The position numbers were made by a program, and so were the translations under genes. From Erigeron canadensis (taxonomy: Eukaryota; Streptophyta; Magnoliopsida; Asterales; Asteraceae), in assembly GCF_010389155.1 (NCBI RefSeq), contig NC_057764.1, forward strand, positions 44,400,275 to 44,464,274: 64,000 nucleotides of DNA, in the 5' to 3' direction. The notes below the pieces were generated by a model. The model ran no database searches and had not been told where the DNA came from. It worked only from the letters and a program-made list of their open reading frames with translations. Shown piece after piece: positions 12,901 through 25,909 of the stretch (its first letter is position 1; each line of letters starts with the position of its first letter).

Positions 12901-15900
12901 CTGCATTTAACACAAAAATAAGACACTATGGTTGAATCACCCAGTGGCTGTTCAAACTGTAACTAACTATAGTAAAATTGAATACAGGCTATCAAAAACC
13001 CATAACGTTCGGAGTTGTTTAGTGGTATCATAATGTAACTGGATGGTCACCTGCATTGAATCTCAATTCAAGCTCAAAATATTCAGCCATCTGGGATACA
13101 CATATTACAGAGTCTGGGTGGTGATCAGGCTAGAGGTGGCAAAATTCAATAAGGCTGGATAGCCAGTTAACAATGTGTTCTGGGCAAAAAAGGTAAGCCA
13201 AAACAGATCACGTTGACTCGACACACTTTCTGTCCAAAAATATCAAAATCTGACAAATAATAAGTGCATCAAATATACTAAGTTTTTTTTTTTTTTAACT
13301 TAATAAGTTCTATTACTCAATATTATTCATTTTTTGAAAGGAAAAAAAAACTGTTTTTAAGGTTTTATACATTAACTTTTGGTGACTTTTGACAATTGAC
13401 ACATTTGACCAATTAAAATAAAAATATTTGACCGAGTAGAGATCAAAGATAACCAAATCGACCCATTTATAAGCTAATGGGTCGAAACTGCCAGGAACAA
13501 AAAATGCCAGTAATGGCGGAAAATTCGGCATAAGTTTACTTGGACAGGTGGGGGGTCTTTGAGCGTTTGTGTGGGGTTTGGGGTTCCAACACGGTTTACA
13601 AACCGCATTACGTGTAACCGGGCCAAAAGATGGGCTAACTTTAGAGTAGTTAACGGACAACATTAAAAGATGGGTCTAATACACAGTTCTTCAAGCACCG
13701 CATTATAAAATCCCACTTATATAACACTACATGCAAACTGTGTAATAAAACTATGGCTAGTGTAAAAAGGGTAATAAAAATAAAAAGGGAACCTTAAGGC
13801 CCTCATACAGAGCACGGGAACGGCATGAGCGCAAGCAAGCATGATCATACTCCGATCTAACAAACTCACGTAGTCGCTGTATTTTCTTTTTGCGACACCA
13901 CTGCAGCCATGTCCAGGAAAATGGATAGGCAATGATAGAAAGTATGCTGTAAAAAGATCCTTCCCACCATTGGTAAGATGCTAAACTATTAATCTCTTCT
14001 GCAAACCTATTAAATGCATCTTCATATCTGCAACGCCAAAAATTAAATATTTTCATGTTATTTTAATCCTTTAAACTGAAAGCAATGCTCACTAAAAAAA
14101 TATAATCAAACGGGTGTAGATGGTAATATCGAGCAATTCAAGTATTGATAGGCCAATTCAGGTAATTTGTTATTGCAAAAAGGTCTCACGGATAAATATA
14201 TATATATATATATATTTGCCATTAAAGAAACATGTCCAACGAGTCGGGTGAGTCAAGAGTTGCCTGAAGTCTACTTTTAATCCTGAAACCTCCCAAATCA
14301 TTTTATTTCAAACTTAGATTGTTATTTTGATAACATAATATTTGTAACTAATTACTAATACCTAGTTCAAAGTTTTCGACAAAATAAGTTACTTGGTCTA
14401 CTCTCATTTTGAGCAATAAAAAATGCAAATTTCGACCAGTCACAATTGCCACCACTGAAATTACAATACACCAGAGGGAGAAGTAGGCATATACACAATT
14501 TCAGCTACTTGCTCTGAAGGAGAATGAGGAAGATGCCATGGTTCGCTGAAAGTATTAGATCCTAAGAAGTACATCCTGTGCACATGATTTTGAGATTCCT
14601 CGTTTCTATTTGTTTCAAGAACCTAGAAGAAAGAAGCTACAGTTACAAACAGGGCCAAGTATTCAATTACTTATGAATAGAAAAATGATAATTGCACCAC
14701 TATTTTTGATTAATTCACCACAATGTATAAGTTTTAAGGTATACAGTACAAGTCAGTAATGCTTATATGTCGTAAATGTATCATTTGTTGTAGTACACGT
14801 ATCACTCCCCTTATAAATAGGTCAGAATGTCAGATGGGTTAAAAGTGTCCCAAAAGCATAATTTAAAAAAAATAATAAAGAAACAAATCATTATTATTAC
14901 AATAAGGGTAGGCTTTTAATAATAAGATTATGTAATCATATTTGAGACACAAGCTAAAAGGTATAAAACTTTAATAATTGGGACATAACATTTTGGTCCA
15001 ACCAGACCTTTTTCAGCCGGTACCAAAAAAATAATCCATTTTGACTTGTTACCCACCCGGCCCAGCCTTTAATTTTGCCACCACTATCTGAAACTGAGCT
15101 GTCTATGTAGCAATAACATTGTTCATACCTCGTTCAGTGACTCCAAAAAAGGAACCGAGTGATCTAATTGCAAGCCACGTCGAGCAGGAACAAGGCCAGG
15201 CAACTCATCCCCACTAATAAATTTTACACGAGCAACACTAAGTACAAAAGCAAAAAGAATGAGCAAACTTAGGAGCATGAAACCAAATAGCCATGGTCCT
15301 CCAAAAGTATATATCAACTCCTCGAATGTTGTATAGCAGTGAGGCATATGGTATTTCTCAGAAACACACATGTATGGGCATGGAATATCAGTAACACCAC
15401 CTGTAACATTATATGCACTGTTAAAGCAACAAACCTCCCCCTAAGGTGCCCACTTCCCTTGACTTCATCACTTAGGTATAATATTGTAGTTTTTTTTATC
15501 TTAGAAATGAAACTGATATGTTCCCCATAGATACGAGTGAAACCAAAACTGAAATACCTCGAACAGGGGTAAAAATAGCACGATGTGGAAACTCTAGAGC
15601 GGGGCAATCATAGCAAAGAGCTCTTTCAGACCCGCTGACATTCTTGTAGGTTCCAAGTGGGCATTCCTACATTGAAATTATCGCCATTAACTAGTGAAAG
15701 TGAAAATAGCCAACATCAACATTGCATATCTTAGATAATGATTTTCCTAGACAAAGCAGGCGGTGGTAAGTCCACACAAAGAGAGAGACACCAATCCTTA
15801 TTTAAGAATCTTGTGATTGTTGTCCATAATTAGTATAAAGCTTGAAACTTCCTTCTTCATAATATAAGTAGCACAATGGGTGTCCATGTAACGGGTCATA

Positions 15901-18900
15901 ATAGGTAACTTTTTTATTTATCGGCAGGATTGACAAAAATACTTATATAAGTAGCAAAATGGGTGTCCATATAACAGGTCATAACAGGTAACTTTTTTAT
16001 TTATCGACAGGGTTGACAAAAAATACTTATATGGGTAAGCCAGACAACCAAAAAAAAGGGTAAATGGATGGAAACCCTCTGGTCCCATGTACCGTCTTGG
16101 TACCCAAAACGCACGCCGCATGTAACTCATGCCCAGTAACTCACCATTCTCATGAGTGAATCACAAGATATAGTTTCTCCGCTTGCCTTTGGCAAGATTT
16201 GAACCTGTGACTTGCAGCCTTCATCTGTAAGCCCATGTGGTCGCATGGTGGCGGTACCAATTGATCTAAACTATACTATTAAAATTATAATTTAATTCCT
16301 CTTTTATAAGAACATTTGGAAGGTTTCAGGCCTTTAAATAGACTATGGGTTACTTTAAGGTCGTTAGTCATGCTCACATGTTCAGCCTGTTTCTGTTTAA
16401 GCTAATTTTTTTTAACTGAGCACTTCTATTGCAAGTAAAACCAGATCAACCCATTTACCAGAATGGGTTGAAATTGCCAACCTTAATGATGACAGTCAAA
16501 TTATCTACGATTGATACCGTTAAAATGGCCAAATACAGAATTGAGATAAAAAGAAAATGAAAGTAGATAAATTTCCTAAATAGTATTTCTAGTAACTTTT
16601 TCTGCTCTTCAAACAAGTCAATACTATATATTACACTTTCAAGACCATAAGGGTTGGAATTTGGAAAGAAACAAATGTACCTCGCAAAAAATACCATATA
16701 GCCCTTTTGGACAGGATATCCCAGTGATAGTCCCATTGTCCCCTGGTTGGCCCATACCTCTACCAACTCCTCCTCTGCGATATTAATTTACCCAAAATCA
16801 TAATAAGAGAACTTAAAGACGGAATTAGATGTCATAAGTATACATACATAAGTAGTTTAATGATCCACGTTAAATGATAAGATTAAAACTCAGAAGTATG
16901 AACACTATATAAATTGACGAATAATTATGTTTAAAAACAATGGGTATCCTGTAGTGTTTAAACTTTAAAAGCATCCAGTGAGTAACTTCATCCCGAATAT
17001 TTTGGTCAAGACAGATTATGCAGGAATAAAAATAATATTTTCCATCCAAATATGTGCAGGTATACCATATTGCTTAAAATGGAATTGAATGATTAGATCA
17101 CAAATCATATATCCAACAATAGGGATACATATGGGTTAATTCGAATTTTGTTCTATCTCCAACTTAGATGGGTGAAATTCAAATCATTAGCTATAAAATG
17201 GTTCATATAAATTGAAAGTCTCCCAAAATATCATAAACATCCTACATATTTTTTTCTGAGAAATGTCGATCACTATTTAAACGTATGATTTTTCCTTTAT
17301 TATATTAATATAACTAATATTTATTTAAAGAAAAAACAGTTCAGAGGATTGGGTCGGGTGATCCATATAGAAAGTTATCTTTAGGATCCAATAATAAAAT
17401 ATGAACGGCACGGAAAGTACAAAAAAAGTAGTAATTTGTCAAGATTCAAACCCAATATTAACGCTTCCATTTACACTTGCCACAGATTGATACTCATCCC
17501 CGACGGAAATATCTGACCAATGAAAATGAATCCTTCCCCCGCCGCCACCACCAGCATTTGGACTACCATGGCCTCCAACGGTTGACATGGAGGATGAATT
17601 ACCAAGAGCCAGTCTATCAACAAAGAGAAGTAGACTTCCACCAGATCCACCACCCGGGCTAGTCTCAGTGATATAGTTGACATCTTGCTTTCTAATATTT
17701 TGTCCATAGCTTTCTCCATCGGCAGTGAGTGAGCCATAGATGTACAAACTTGACAGAGAGTGCTCCAATGACCCCATCACTATTCAAGTTATTTATAAAA
17801 TGAAAAATGAAAAATGAAAAAGATAGAAGTGAAAACAATGCCAATGAGCTAATACATAAATTCAAAATTTCCGTTCAATAAGAGCTAAAAGAAAAACTTT
17901 AGTGAGATGAGGTACGGCAAAACCAAAAAGATAAGTGAAAGATGAGCTATAGCCTATAGATGGTTTGTATGTGCTTAAAGGCAAAGATCATTAATGCATG
18001 CAAGTGCGTAACCTTGAGCACTCAAAACCTTCTATTTTTGTGTAAGCACGTCTAAGAGTAGAGGTAGGAGTATGATTTAACATTCATAATCCGGAAGCTT
18101 ACCTATGATACCACCACCTGCAGTTGCACCGCCCAGACTATCATTCCCACTGCCACTGCCAGGCTCACACGGAAAATCAGGATCGCCATAAGTAAGCCCA
18201 CCATCCACAATCATACTATCGTTGAAGTATCCATTCCCACCTCTCCCACCATGTCCCCCACCACCACTAGGACCTGCATTTAAGAATTTTCCTTTACCCG
18301 CCCCACCGATGCAGCCTGCATTAATTCCGAATCTTAGTCAATATTAAACATTAACTATAATAGCAAAAAAATACAAAATACAAAATGATACCTAGCCCAG
18401 AAGCAGTTATAGCTCCAGAAGGTTGGATAACTACAGTCCGGACCCACTGAAAATGAACAACAGATCCTTCAATCGAACCTTCAACAAATACCTCTTCAAC
18501 TCGACAAATCTGCATGCACATTTTGACTATCAGAAAACACCTGAATACCTTATACTCTCTTAGCTCAGATAGATATATCTTGGTCAGAGAAAAAGCTTAA
18601 TCAAATTTAGTATAGTAACTCGTTACCTGAAGAGTGAAGGACAGAGAAGAGTTCACATTGCAATCTTCAGGCGGGTGAATTAGTTCGATGGGGCAAACCT
18701 CAAGTTCACAATTTGACCTATCATATATCAATATATTATCTACCAAAGTCTGAACCAAATCACGGACTACAACTAAAGCATTAAACCATAGGTACTTACA
18801 GGTGATTATTAGTTGTGTTCTCTAATGGACCTCGGAGCACAGATCCAGGTTCAACCTACATGTGGCCGAATATATTGAATTACGAATAAATGAGCAAACG

Positions 18901-21900
18901 CATTTGTATTTTTGTATCATGAATTCGTTATATTTTAGTGTCTTCAAATAGCCAGAGACTTTTTAATCTACTATGTGCCCAATAGTTTAAATAAGAGATC
19001 GTCTAATATGTGCCCTAAGGGTAAACATAAGTTGCAATTAATGCACCAAATATTCTTCTCGAAAAGTGAACATTACATTTTCCAATAAGAATGTTGGTAT
19101 CTTTCCATTTTATGAGAAGAATATCCCGTGCATTAATTGCACTTTCTGTGTGATCTTAGGGCACATATTAGACAACTCTTATACATAAATAACACAACTA
19201 GCCTTACACTGATACAGCAGAATATTGATAAAACCAGATGCTGAGCTTCTATAATATTCCCAGCTCCAGTCAAATTCAATGAACCTTGTCCATGAACACC
19301 AAGATTTGCATTTGATTGTATCACAGAACCTCCCTGGCATAAGAAAATTATTAACCACTGCATTCATTGAACTTTGAGACTGGCTCATTTTTACCAAAAA
19401 GTTACCTTAAGAACCAGTAAATTGCTAGCCTCAAGCAATGAAGTGGCAATTATCGGATCACCCTCTCCATCGCCATCTATAATCATTTTGGAATTCAACA
19501 TCAAGTGCAATTTAACAGACATTCGTAAAGCCCCATATATCTAAGAAAATATATCAAATCCGGCAATAAGTATTCCATTTCAAAAATAGATAAAAACACA
19601 GTAGAAAGGGTAAAACTTTTGAAGTTTTTACAATGCAGAGAATCTGGAATTGATCGTAAAAGAGAAATCGTAGTAACATGTACAAAACATATAATGCAGT
19701 AAAGAAACAAAAAGCAGATATCTATATTTCTATACTATATTATACAAAAAATAACACTCTATTTTTGGAAGTGTTGAAAAATATGTAATATTTTCACTTA
19801 GCACCCCTTAAGATATTTTCACTTACACTACCTCCTTAACATTAATGATTAAATTACACTATCAATCCTTTATTGTTAAAAATATCTCCATTAACCCTCT
19901 ACATCAATTATCTACACCACTCGACACCTCATTAACCACCAACAGTCGCCCCTACTACCACATTGTCGCCGCCACGAGCACCGCCACATTGCGCGGGTAA
20001 CGTGCTAGTAGTGTAAATATAAAAGTAGACTCATATACAATGCCCTACGCATACCTTGATAACAGAATCACTCATTAGAAGTTCTTCTGCCATTAGTTCA
20101 AACTCCGACACAGCATCATGAGGAAGACCAAAGCTTAGAACAGCAGCGGCTGACAAACTAAGTGTTCCTTGAACCTATATATTACAAAGTAACATTATAA
20201 CATATTGACATAAACCAAAAGGTCAATCAAATTTATAATGGATATGTACATCCAGAATCGCAGTAACCATAAAGGTGGCAAAATGACTGGGTCGAGCAGC
20301 TTGTTTAATAAATCAAAAATGGGCAACCTTTTTGCCCAACGTTATCAATGTTATCAATAATTAACGTATCAGCATCAGATACCATTACGAAAATCATATT
20401 ATTTTCATAAACATTTTGAATAGATTTATTTGAAGGTCCTAGGGATTAAAAACTCACTTCGAGTGACTTTCAACCCATTTGACCTTTTTCATTGTAAGCA
20501 AAAAAAAATTATATTACTTGTTTGATCCTTCAGAGATAGAAAACAATCCGAAGCGGCTCATTCATGTATAAATGGATTGAAATTGCCACCTCTGTGTAAA
20601 CATCGTGACAACCTGCACACGACTCCAACGCAGAGGAACAGCAGCTTTAGCATACTCTTGAATTTCAACACCGGTCCAGCGGGGCTGATTCGGGAATGCA
20701 AATAGAGGTGTGTTTGTATCTGTTGACATGTTATGGTTGTTAACTCTGAGCCTTCGTGGAACTGCATCATAAAAGGTCCCAGCAGCACCCGAGTTTGCAG
20801 GACAGCCATAACTTTCTCCTCCTGCAAACATGAAGAATGTAATTCCGTGAGCAAATCTAAATTATAAATGTTTCCGATCAAGACCACAAAGATAACTTTA
20901 TAAGATTCATAAATGATGGAATTACGGTATTCCTCGTCACACCTACTTTTGCTTTAATGATTTACTGATAGGTCCCAAACTTGACTCAACATTTACAGAT
21001 ACAATCTTTCTTCATTCAAGAAGTAAAAGTACAGACCAATTAAAGAAAAGATAATATGGACCAACCGTGAGCAAAAATTGATTGGTCATCATGCCTACTG
21101 AATACGTTAACAGATATTCTTCCACCCGCACCTCCAGCAAATCCATTACCTCCAGATGCACTTAAGATGCCACCACCTGTCCTGCTCTTCGTAGAACAAA
21201 CAAGGATGATTGTTATGGTTTGTAGTCAAAACCCAAACCTAATAGACAGTTACATAATCAAATCAGGTTTGATGGAAAACTAAAAAAATATTTAGAACAT
21301 ATTAACTACATAACTAGATAGAAAGACAGACGGCTGATAAAAAGTTGAAATCACATAAATCCTCGTCACACCAATGATCTTACGGTGTATCCTACTGAAA
21401 AAATACACTTCACTGCGTGGATCTCCACCCCAAATAAAATAGGATGGAAATATAAATACTAGACTCGACCATGGTTGCTTGTTATTTTGGTTTCCAATTT
21501 CCTACTTTGAGTGGCAAGATAATCTGAGTGTATTTTCCACAGTATCTAACAAGAGCAAGTGTATTTTTAAGTGTAGACTTAAGGTAATGCAACATGCATA
21601 TTACTGTTGAATAAGGGCATCCAAATGTCAGTTTGGTTTTCTTGTTTCCCATCTAAGATTAGGTGGTCTATGCCTTATAGAACCCAATGTTACTGTTTAC
21701 TTATTTTATTGAAAGGCCAAGAGTTACACACCTACAAAGAATTCCATGTTACCAACTTTTGATACTTTGCAATTCCCATGTAACATAAATAAATAAAATT
21801 CAAATACTTATTCAGCCCTACTATACTAGGGAGTCAGTAACACTTTCTTATTGTACTTGTACCTTGGGGTTTCCCACCAGGGTCCAATACGCATGCGCGC

Positions 21901-23397
21901 GAGCCAGGGGGGGGGAGGGATTTATTAGTATTTCGTGAATTCATAGGTTTCATCCTAGGCATTCCAGTTATTTAGGAGTAAGAAAGTTTGTCTTTCAAAG
22001 AAAAACAAATGTGTATGTTTGTATTACAAGATTTAAAGAATTTTGTCAAACGCATATATTTATACTTTCAAAATCTAACTATCCATTTCACTTATGATGT
22101 CATAAATTTTGATTACACCTTGAATAGGTGATGAGGAGAGCAACTAGTTTCCGAAATTTAAGGTGGTTCATGATATAAGATGCCAAAAACTAATTATACA
22201 GATTTGTTGTCTGAGAGTGAAAAGCAAGTTGATCTGATAGAAAGTCCTCTCAAGCTGATACACACACCACAATATCATATTGTTGTAATAGGTGTTGAAA
22301 GAACTACAATGATGCACCAGGGTGGTTCTTCATAAATATAGCAAAAAGAATATTCAATGGATGTATGTCTAAGACAGCATAATTTACAACAAGCCAAATG
22401 TTACAACATGTCGTCAGATATTATATCTCAAATTCGAAACCTCTAAATTCACATGAACCAAGAAACGAGCATTCAAGATATGGCAAACCCTAAAACCAAC
22501 CATGTATCCTAATAATTCAAAAAGACAGCAGTAAAAGGAATTAAAAAAACAAAATAACAAAGAAAGAGACTGTTACATTTTCCGGGACTTCACGAATATG
22601 CTTCCACCAGACCCTCCTCCACCTTTAACCCCGCCATTGCCACCATCGGCAAAAATCCCCCCGTAAACTTGAACAACATCTACCACCTCGACCCAAACCC
22701 TCCCACCTCCTTCTCCACCATAATCCTCTTCCTTACTTGTCGTCCCGCCACGACTCCCATAGTTGTACGGTTCTCCCAAATCCGACCACCCATAGGCATC
22801 ACCGCCCCAAACATCCTCCGGTAACTTGGTATTATCTGCAACACAGCAAGCACCTCTCCCACCATGCCCTGCGCCACCTCCCAACACACCTTTCGGGCTG
22901 CCACTCGTATACTCAGGAGGATCACCACCCAAACCAGTAACATTCAAAACCGAACCTTCATCAAATGTAACATTTCCCGCCGTCAAATAAAACGTCCCAG
23001 CTACGACCTCCGAATCCAACCCTAACCTAAACTCATCACTAACATTAACCACAATCAAACATCCAGCCACAGCACAACTAATTCTAACCCTAGGCGATAT
23101 AATCAAACTCCCTTTCCCTTCTATATACACATCATTTATAAATATCAAACTAGAATTCACTTCACATACACTATCTAAACTACCCGTACCTCGTAAATCA
23201 CTTTCGCATGATAGCGACGGCTGATGTGGCGGCGGAGACGGCGGTGGTGGCGAGGGCGGCGAGTAATCTCCGTGAAATAACTCAAAAATCAACGATTCGT
23301 TAACACTTGATGAGGAAATTACAAATTTCGGATATGTGAATCCACTAATAGTAATAAGTATTACATTAATTAGTAAATATAACATATGGGTAGCCAT
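9969..23397 (-). CDS. large glycine-rich secreted/multipass membrane protein, 22 exons
   Basis: Matches the plant family of AT5G47020, AT4G32920 and AT5G11700 (glycine-rich proteins, sometimes labelled ephrin-receptor-like). Exons: 23397-22577, 21181-21066, 20821-20613, 20174-20055, 19540-19406, 19333-19208, 18855-18800, 18717-18627, 18509-18392, 18315-18103, 17779-17452, 16774-16681, 15666-15558, 15400-15129, 14622-14495, 14027-13793, 12900-12712, 12019-11736, 11228-11060, 10967-10725, 10279-10188, 10116-9969. All phases agree, giving 1431 residues. A signal peptide (about 1-20) leads to a Pro-rich linker, then repeated Gly-rich beta-type blocks with GGGGSGG, and a Cys-rich GCC2/GCC3-like module (about 798-860). 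Transmembrane helices lie at about 881-901 and again in residues about 1270-1370. Biochemical function is unknown. The ATG at 23397 is preferred over 23457 because it starts directly at the signal peptide. Confidence 0.93.
15860..16034 (+). repeat. tandem duplication, 83-bp period, in an intron
   Basis: TATAAGTAGCA(C/A)AATGGG and the rest of an 83-bp unit occur at about 15863 and again at about 15946 with few differences. It lies in the intron between exons 12 and 13 of the glycine-rich protein gene. Confidence 0.75.
16050..16275 (-). mobile_element. tRNA-derived SINE-like element
   Basis: On the minus strand an A-box-like TAGATCAATTGGTACC (about 16250-16268) is followed by a B box GGTTCAAATC (16205-16196). 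A body of about 140 bases then ends in a T-run at 16057-16050. Box order, spacing and T-rich tail fit a plant SINE. It sits in an intron of the same-strand glycine-rich protein gene. Confidence 0.6.
19729..20008 (+). mobile_element. non-autonomous Helitron in intron 4 of the glycine-rich gene
   Basis: It starts TCTATACTATATTATAC and ends GCATTGCGCGGGT-type sequence (here CATTGCGCGGGTAACGTG), then CTAG|T at 20005-20008. It carries the shared 3' block CTACACCACTCGACAC plus a CCACCAACAGTCGCC run. It is 280 bp, antisense to the host gene and 46 bases from exon 4. Confidence 0.7.
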
Positions 23398-23585
23398 TGA
23401 GCAAGTGTAAATTGAATTTGAATCATATATATATATATATATATATATACAGATCATGTCATATTATCAATATATGAATTTATTAGGTGTTTCATTTGAT
23501 TTAATTGTGTAGAGTGAATGATTGCGATAGTGACGGAGATGCGGTGGTGAGACGGTGGGCGCCCACCGGGGAGATGAGATAGATA

Positions 23586-23597
23586 GATATATATAGG
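23586..23597 (-). promoter_or_regulatory. candidate TATA box of the glycine-rich protein gene
   Basis: CCTATATATATC reads on the minus strand about 190 bases before the ATG. This would give a 5' UTR near 160 bases that contains the (TA)n run at about 23425-23449. Inference from position only. Confidence 0.35.
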
Positions 23598-24005
23598 TGT
23601 TTACGTATAATTTTAATAACAAAATCATGAATCAGAGATGATGATTTGGGGATTATTCGTCAGACCCAGACGTGTAGTCGTGTACTATGGAACAAATTTG
23701 GGGTGTATTTTCATTTTTCTTTTCTTTTTTTTTCCTTGACCCTCTATATTTAAATAAGGGTTAAGATTTAAAGATTATCTTTAAATCTTGAGCTTTGAAT
23801 TTAATCTAAAGGTCAATAATTTCATAACTTTACCTATAAAGTTACTTTCAACTTTAAAACATCTCAATCCTTTTTTTTTAGCTACGAGTCTACTCGCATG
23901 ATACGGCCGGTGATAGTAACGGGTGGTGTTGACGGTGTTGTTGGCAGAGTAATTATTAATATAAAACGTAGTTGGAAAAATATTTTAAGAATACTTCTAT
24001 TTTTA
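23598..24005. other. intergenic
   Basis: No gene or clear repeat recognised. Pyrimidine-rich runs near 23715-23735 and 23872-23880. Confidence 0.4.
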
Positions 24006-24432
24006 TTCTATTCTACTCCCTTATAAAGTAGAAGGCTCATTTTTAATTTTTAGTAATTTATGTTTTTGAATTACTGTAATTGCCCTTAACATTTTAATTA
24101 TCTTTACTCCTTTATAAAAATTATCACACTCTCTATTTTTATAATAGTTACATAATACTTACATACATAATTACTAAATTACCTTTAATAAATTATCATT
24201 ATGGAAAAAGTTTTTATAAAATATTAAATTTATCCTTAATGAATTAATTTACACTCTAAACATTTATAATAATAATTAACATTTTATGCCCTTATCTTCT
24301 AAAAATTTTCACTACCACAATTACATCAACCTACACCACTTGACACCGCCATCACCACCAATAGTACCATCACCGACACCACTAGACCGCATTCCCCACT
24401 ACTGTCGCCGCATTGTGCGGGTACCATGCTCG
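24006..24432 (+). mobile_element. non-autonomous Helitron-like element, possibly nested
   Basis: The left side reads TTCTACTCCCTTATAAAG, with a second similar start near 24105. The right end is CATTGTGCGGGTACCATG then CTCG|T at 24429-24432. The shared block CTACACCACTTGACACC and the CACCACCAATAG run are present. The left end is approximate. Confidence 0.6.
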
Positions 24433-25863
24433 TTTTAGGTAAATGTGATGTGTAGGTAGAGAATGTGTTGAAAGTTATGAGTATTTTAAGTTTTTAAAAA
24501 TTGAAAGTTGAAAAAAAGGAGGGGTAATGTGTTTTATAAAGAATACATATTTGGTTAACATTCTCTACACAAACATATGGTGGGCAGATACTCGCGTATA
24601 AGCATGAGCAAGGGTCAAAACCCAACCATATAGAATGTGAAACTTGATGATGCACGAAAATCAAAACCGATATCTCACCCATTAAGCTCTCGGGCGGGTC
24701 GGTTCATGCGGGTCTCGAGTTTTTTCGAGACATTTACTCATAGTTTTCCAACATGTGTCAAAACCTAGCACGACAAAACCTGAAATCCGACGATGCTCGA
24801 AAATCAGAATCGAACTCAGCTCATAAGATCATAGGTCGGGCAGTTCAGGTTGGTTCGAATTGGCCTTGGCGGGGTTTTGGGTTTTTGGGTCATTTGCTTA
24901 TGCCTACTTATATATAGCTTATAGTTGTCGGACTATCCTTTTTGTCTACACACACCATTTTCTGTGCAATAAACGGTTGTACTGGTTTATCATGCATTGA
25001 GAGGTCTATCTAGCAAAAATAGGTGAAAACTGTAACACCATGTACTATGACTTGCATTCGGGCTAAACAATTTTATTCTTTTAGTAGTCATCTAGATGCA
25101 TCATTGGTTTTTTCATATATTTTGGGTTCGACTCCCTGAAGTTACAATTTTATGGGTTTAATCGCTTCACGGATCATGATCTATATATGTAGTATAAAAT
25201 ACGTTCAAAGTTTCACTATTGTATGATAAGGTATCCTATAATGTCGAATATCGATTGACGATTCAAAAACAAAATAATTTTAATTAAAAGAATTATTATC
25301 TTTGATCTAATTATGTAGTAATGGGGTAAATACATTTTTTGTACACATCCGATGATTTTTTATGATGATTTTTATTAGTACAAAATAACATTTTTTTTAA
25401 TATGAAAAAACATATTTGTAATTTACATAAATAATATTAAAGCTATAAGTTGAAGTGAGATAAATGAGTTAACGCTATGATATATATATGTATATATGAT
25501 AAAGTTATTTTGAGAACCCTTTTTTTTGCGATAACTTTTGACAACTTTTCAAATCAAGCCCAACCGATGATTGTTATTTACATGAAAATTGTTTTTTGAT
25601 CATTTTCTGAATAAATTATGTGTAATTTTGAAGTTTATGATTGTGTGGGACATGGATTATCATCCGTTATACAATTATGTGGAGATTTGGATTATTGATC
25701 ACATGTGCACGAATATTGCTATGATCACATGTATGCAAGTCGATCACATATGATCATAGCAATATTCTTCTTAATTTATACATATTAAAATATTTGTATG
25801 TAAGGGGTTCTCATCTAAGCTTAGATGGGGGATAACCCCATACTCACTTTTCCCATATAATAA

Positions 25864-25894
<31 letters not shown>

Positions 25895-25909
25895 TTCCCA
25901 TATATTAAG
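24433..25909. other. intergenic with hairpins and a microsatellite
   Basis: Contains no supported gene. It holds a long perfect inverted repeat (listed separately), the palindrome CATCTAAGCTTAGATG at 25812-25827, and an ATA/TAA microsatellite at about 25857-25895 that abuts the pseudogene. CG-containing repeat-like sequence near 24690-24900 looks like decayed transposon DNA. Confidence 0.4.
25711..25767. repeat. perfect 17-bp inverted repeat with 23-base loop
   Basis: GAATATTGCTATGATCA at 25711-25727 is the exact reverse complement of TGATCATAGCAATATTC at 25751-25767. The loop also contains GATCACAT-type sub-palindromes. It probably marks a decayed inverted-repeat transposon or a foldback. 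No promoter or gene is adjacent. Confidence 0.8.

Noticed and set aside
23397..23457. Upstream ATG at 23457 as start of the large gene
   Set aside because: Would add a Tyr/Ile run encoded by a (TA)n microsatellite before the signal peptide; the ATG at 23397 starts directly at the hydrophobic signal.
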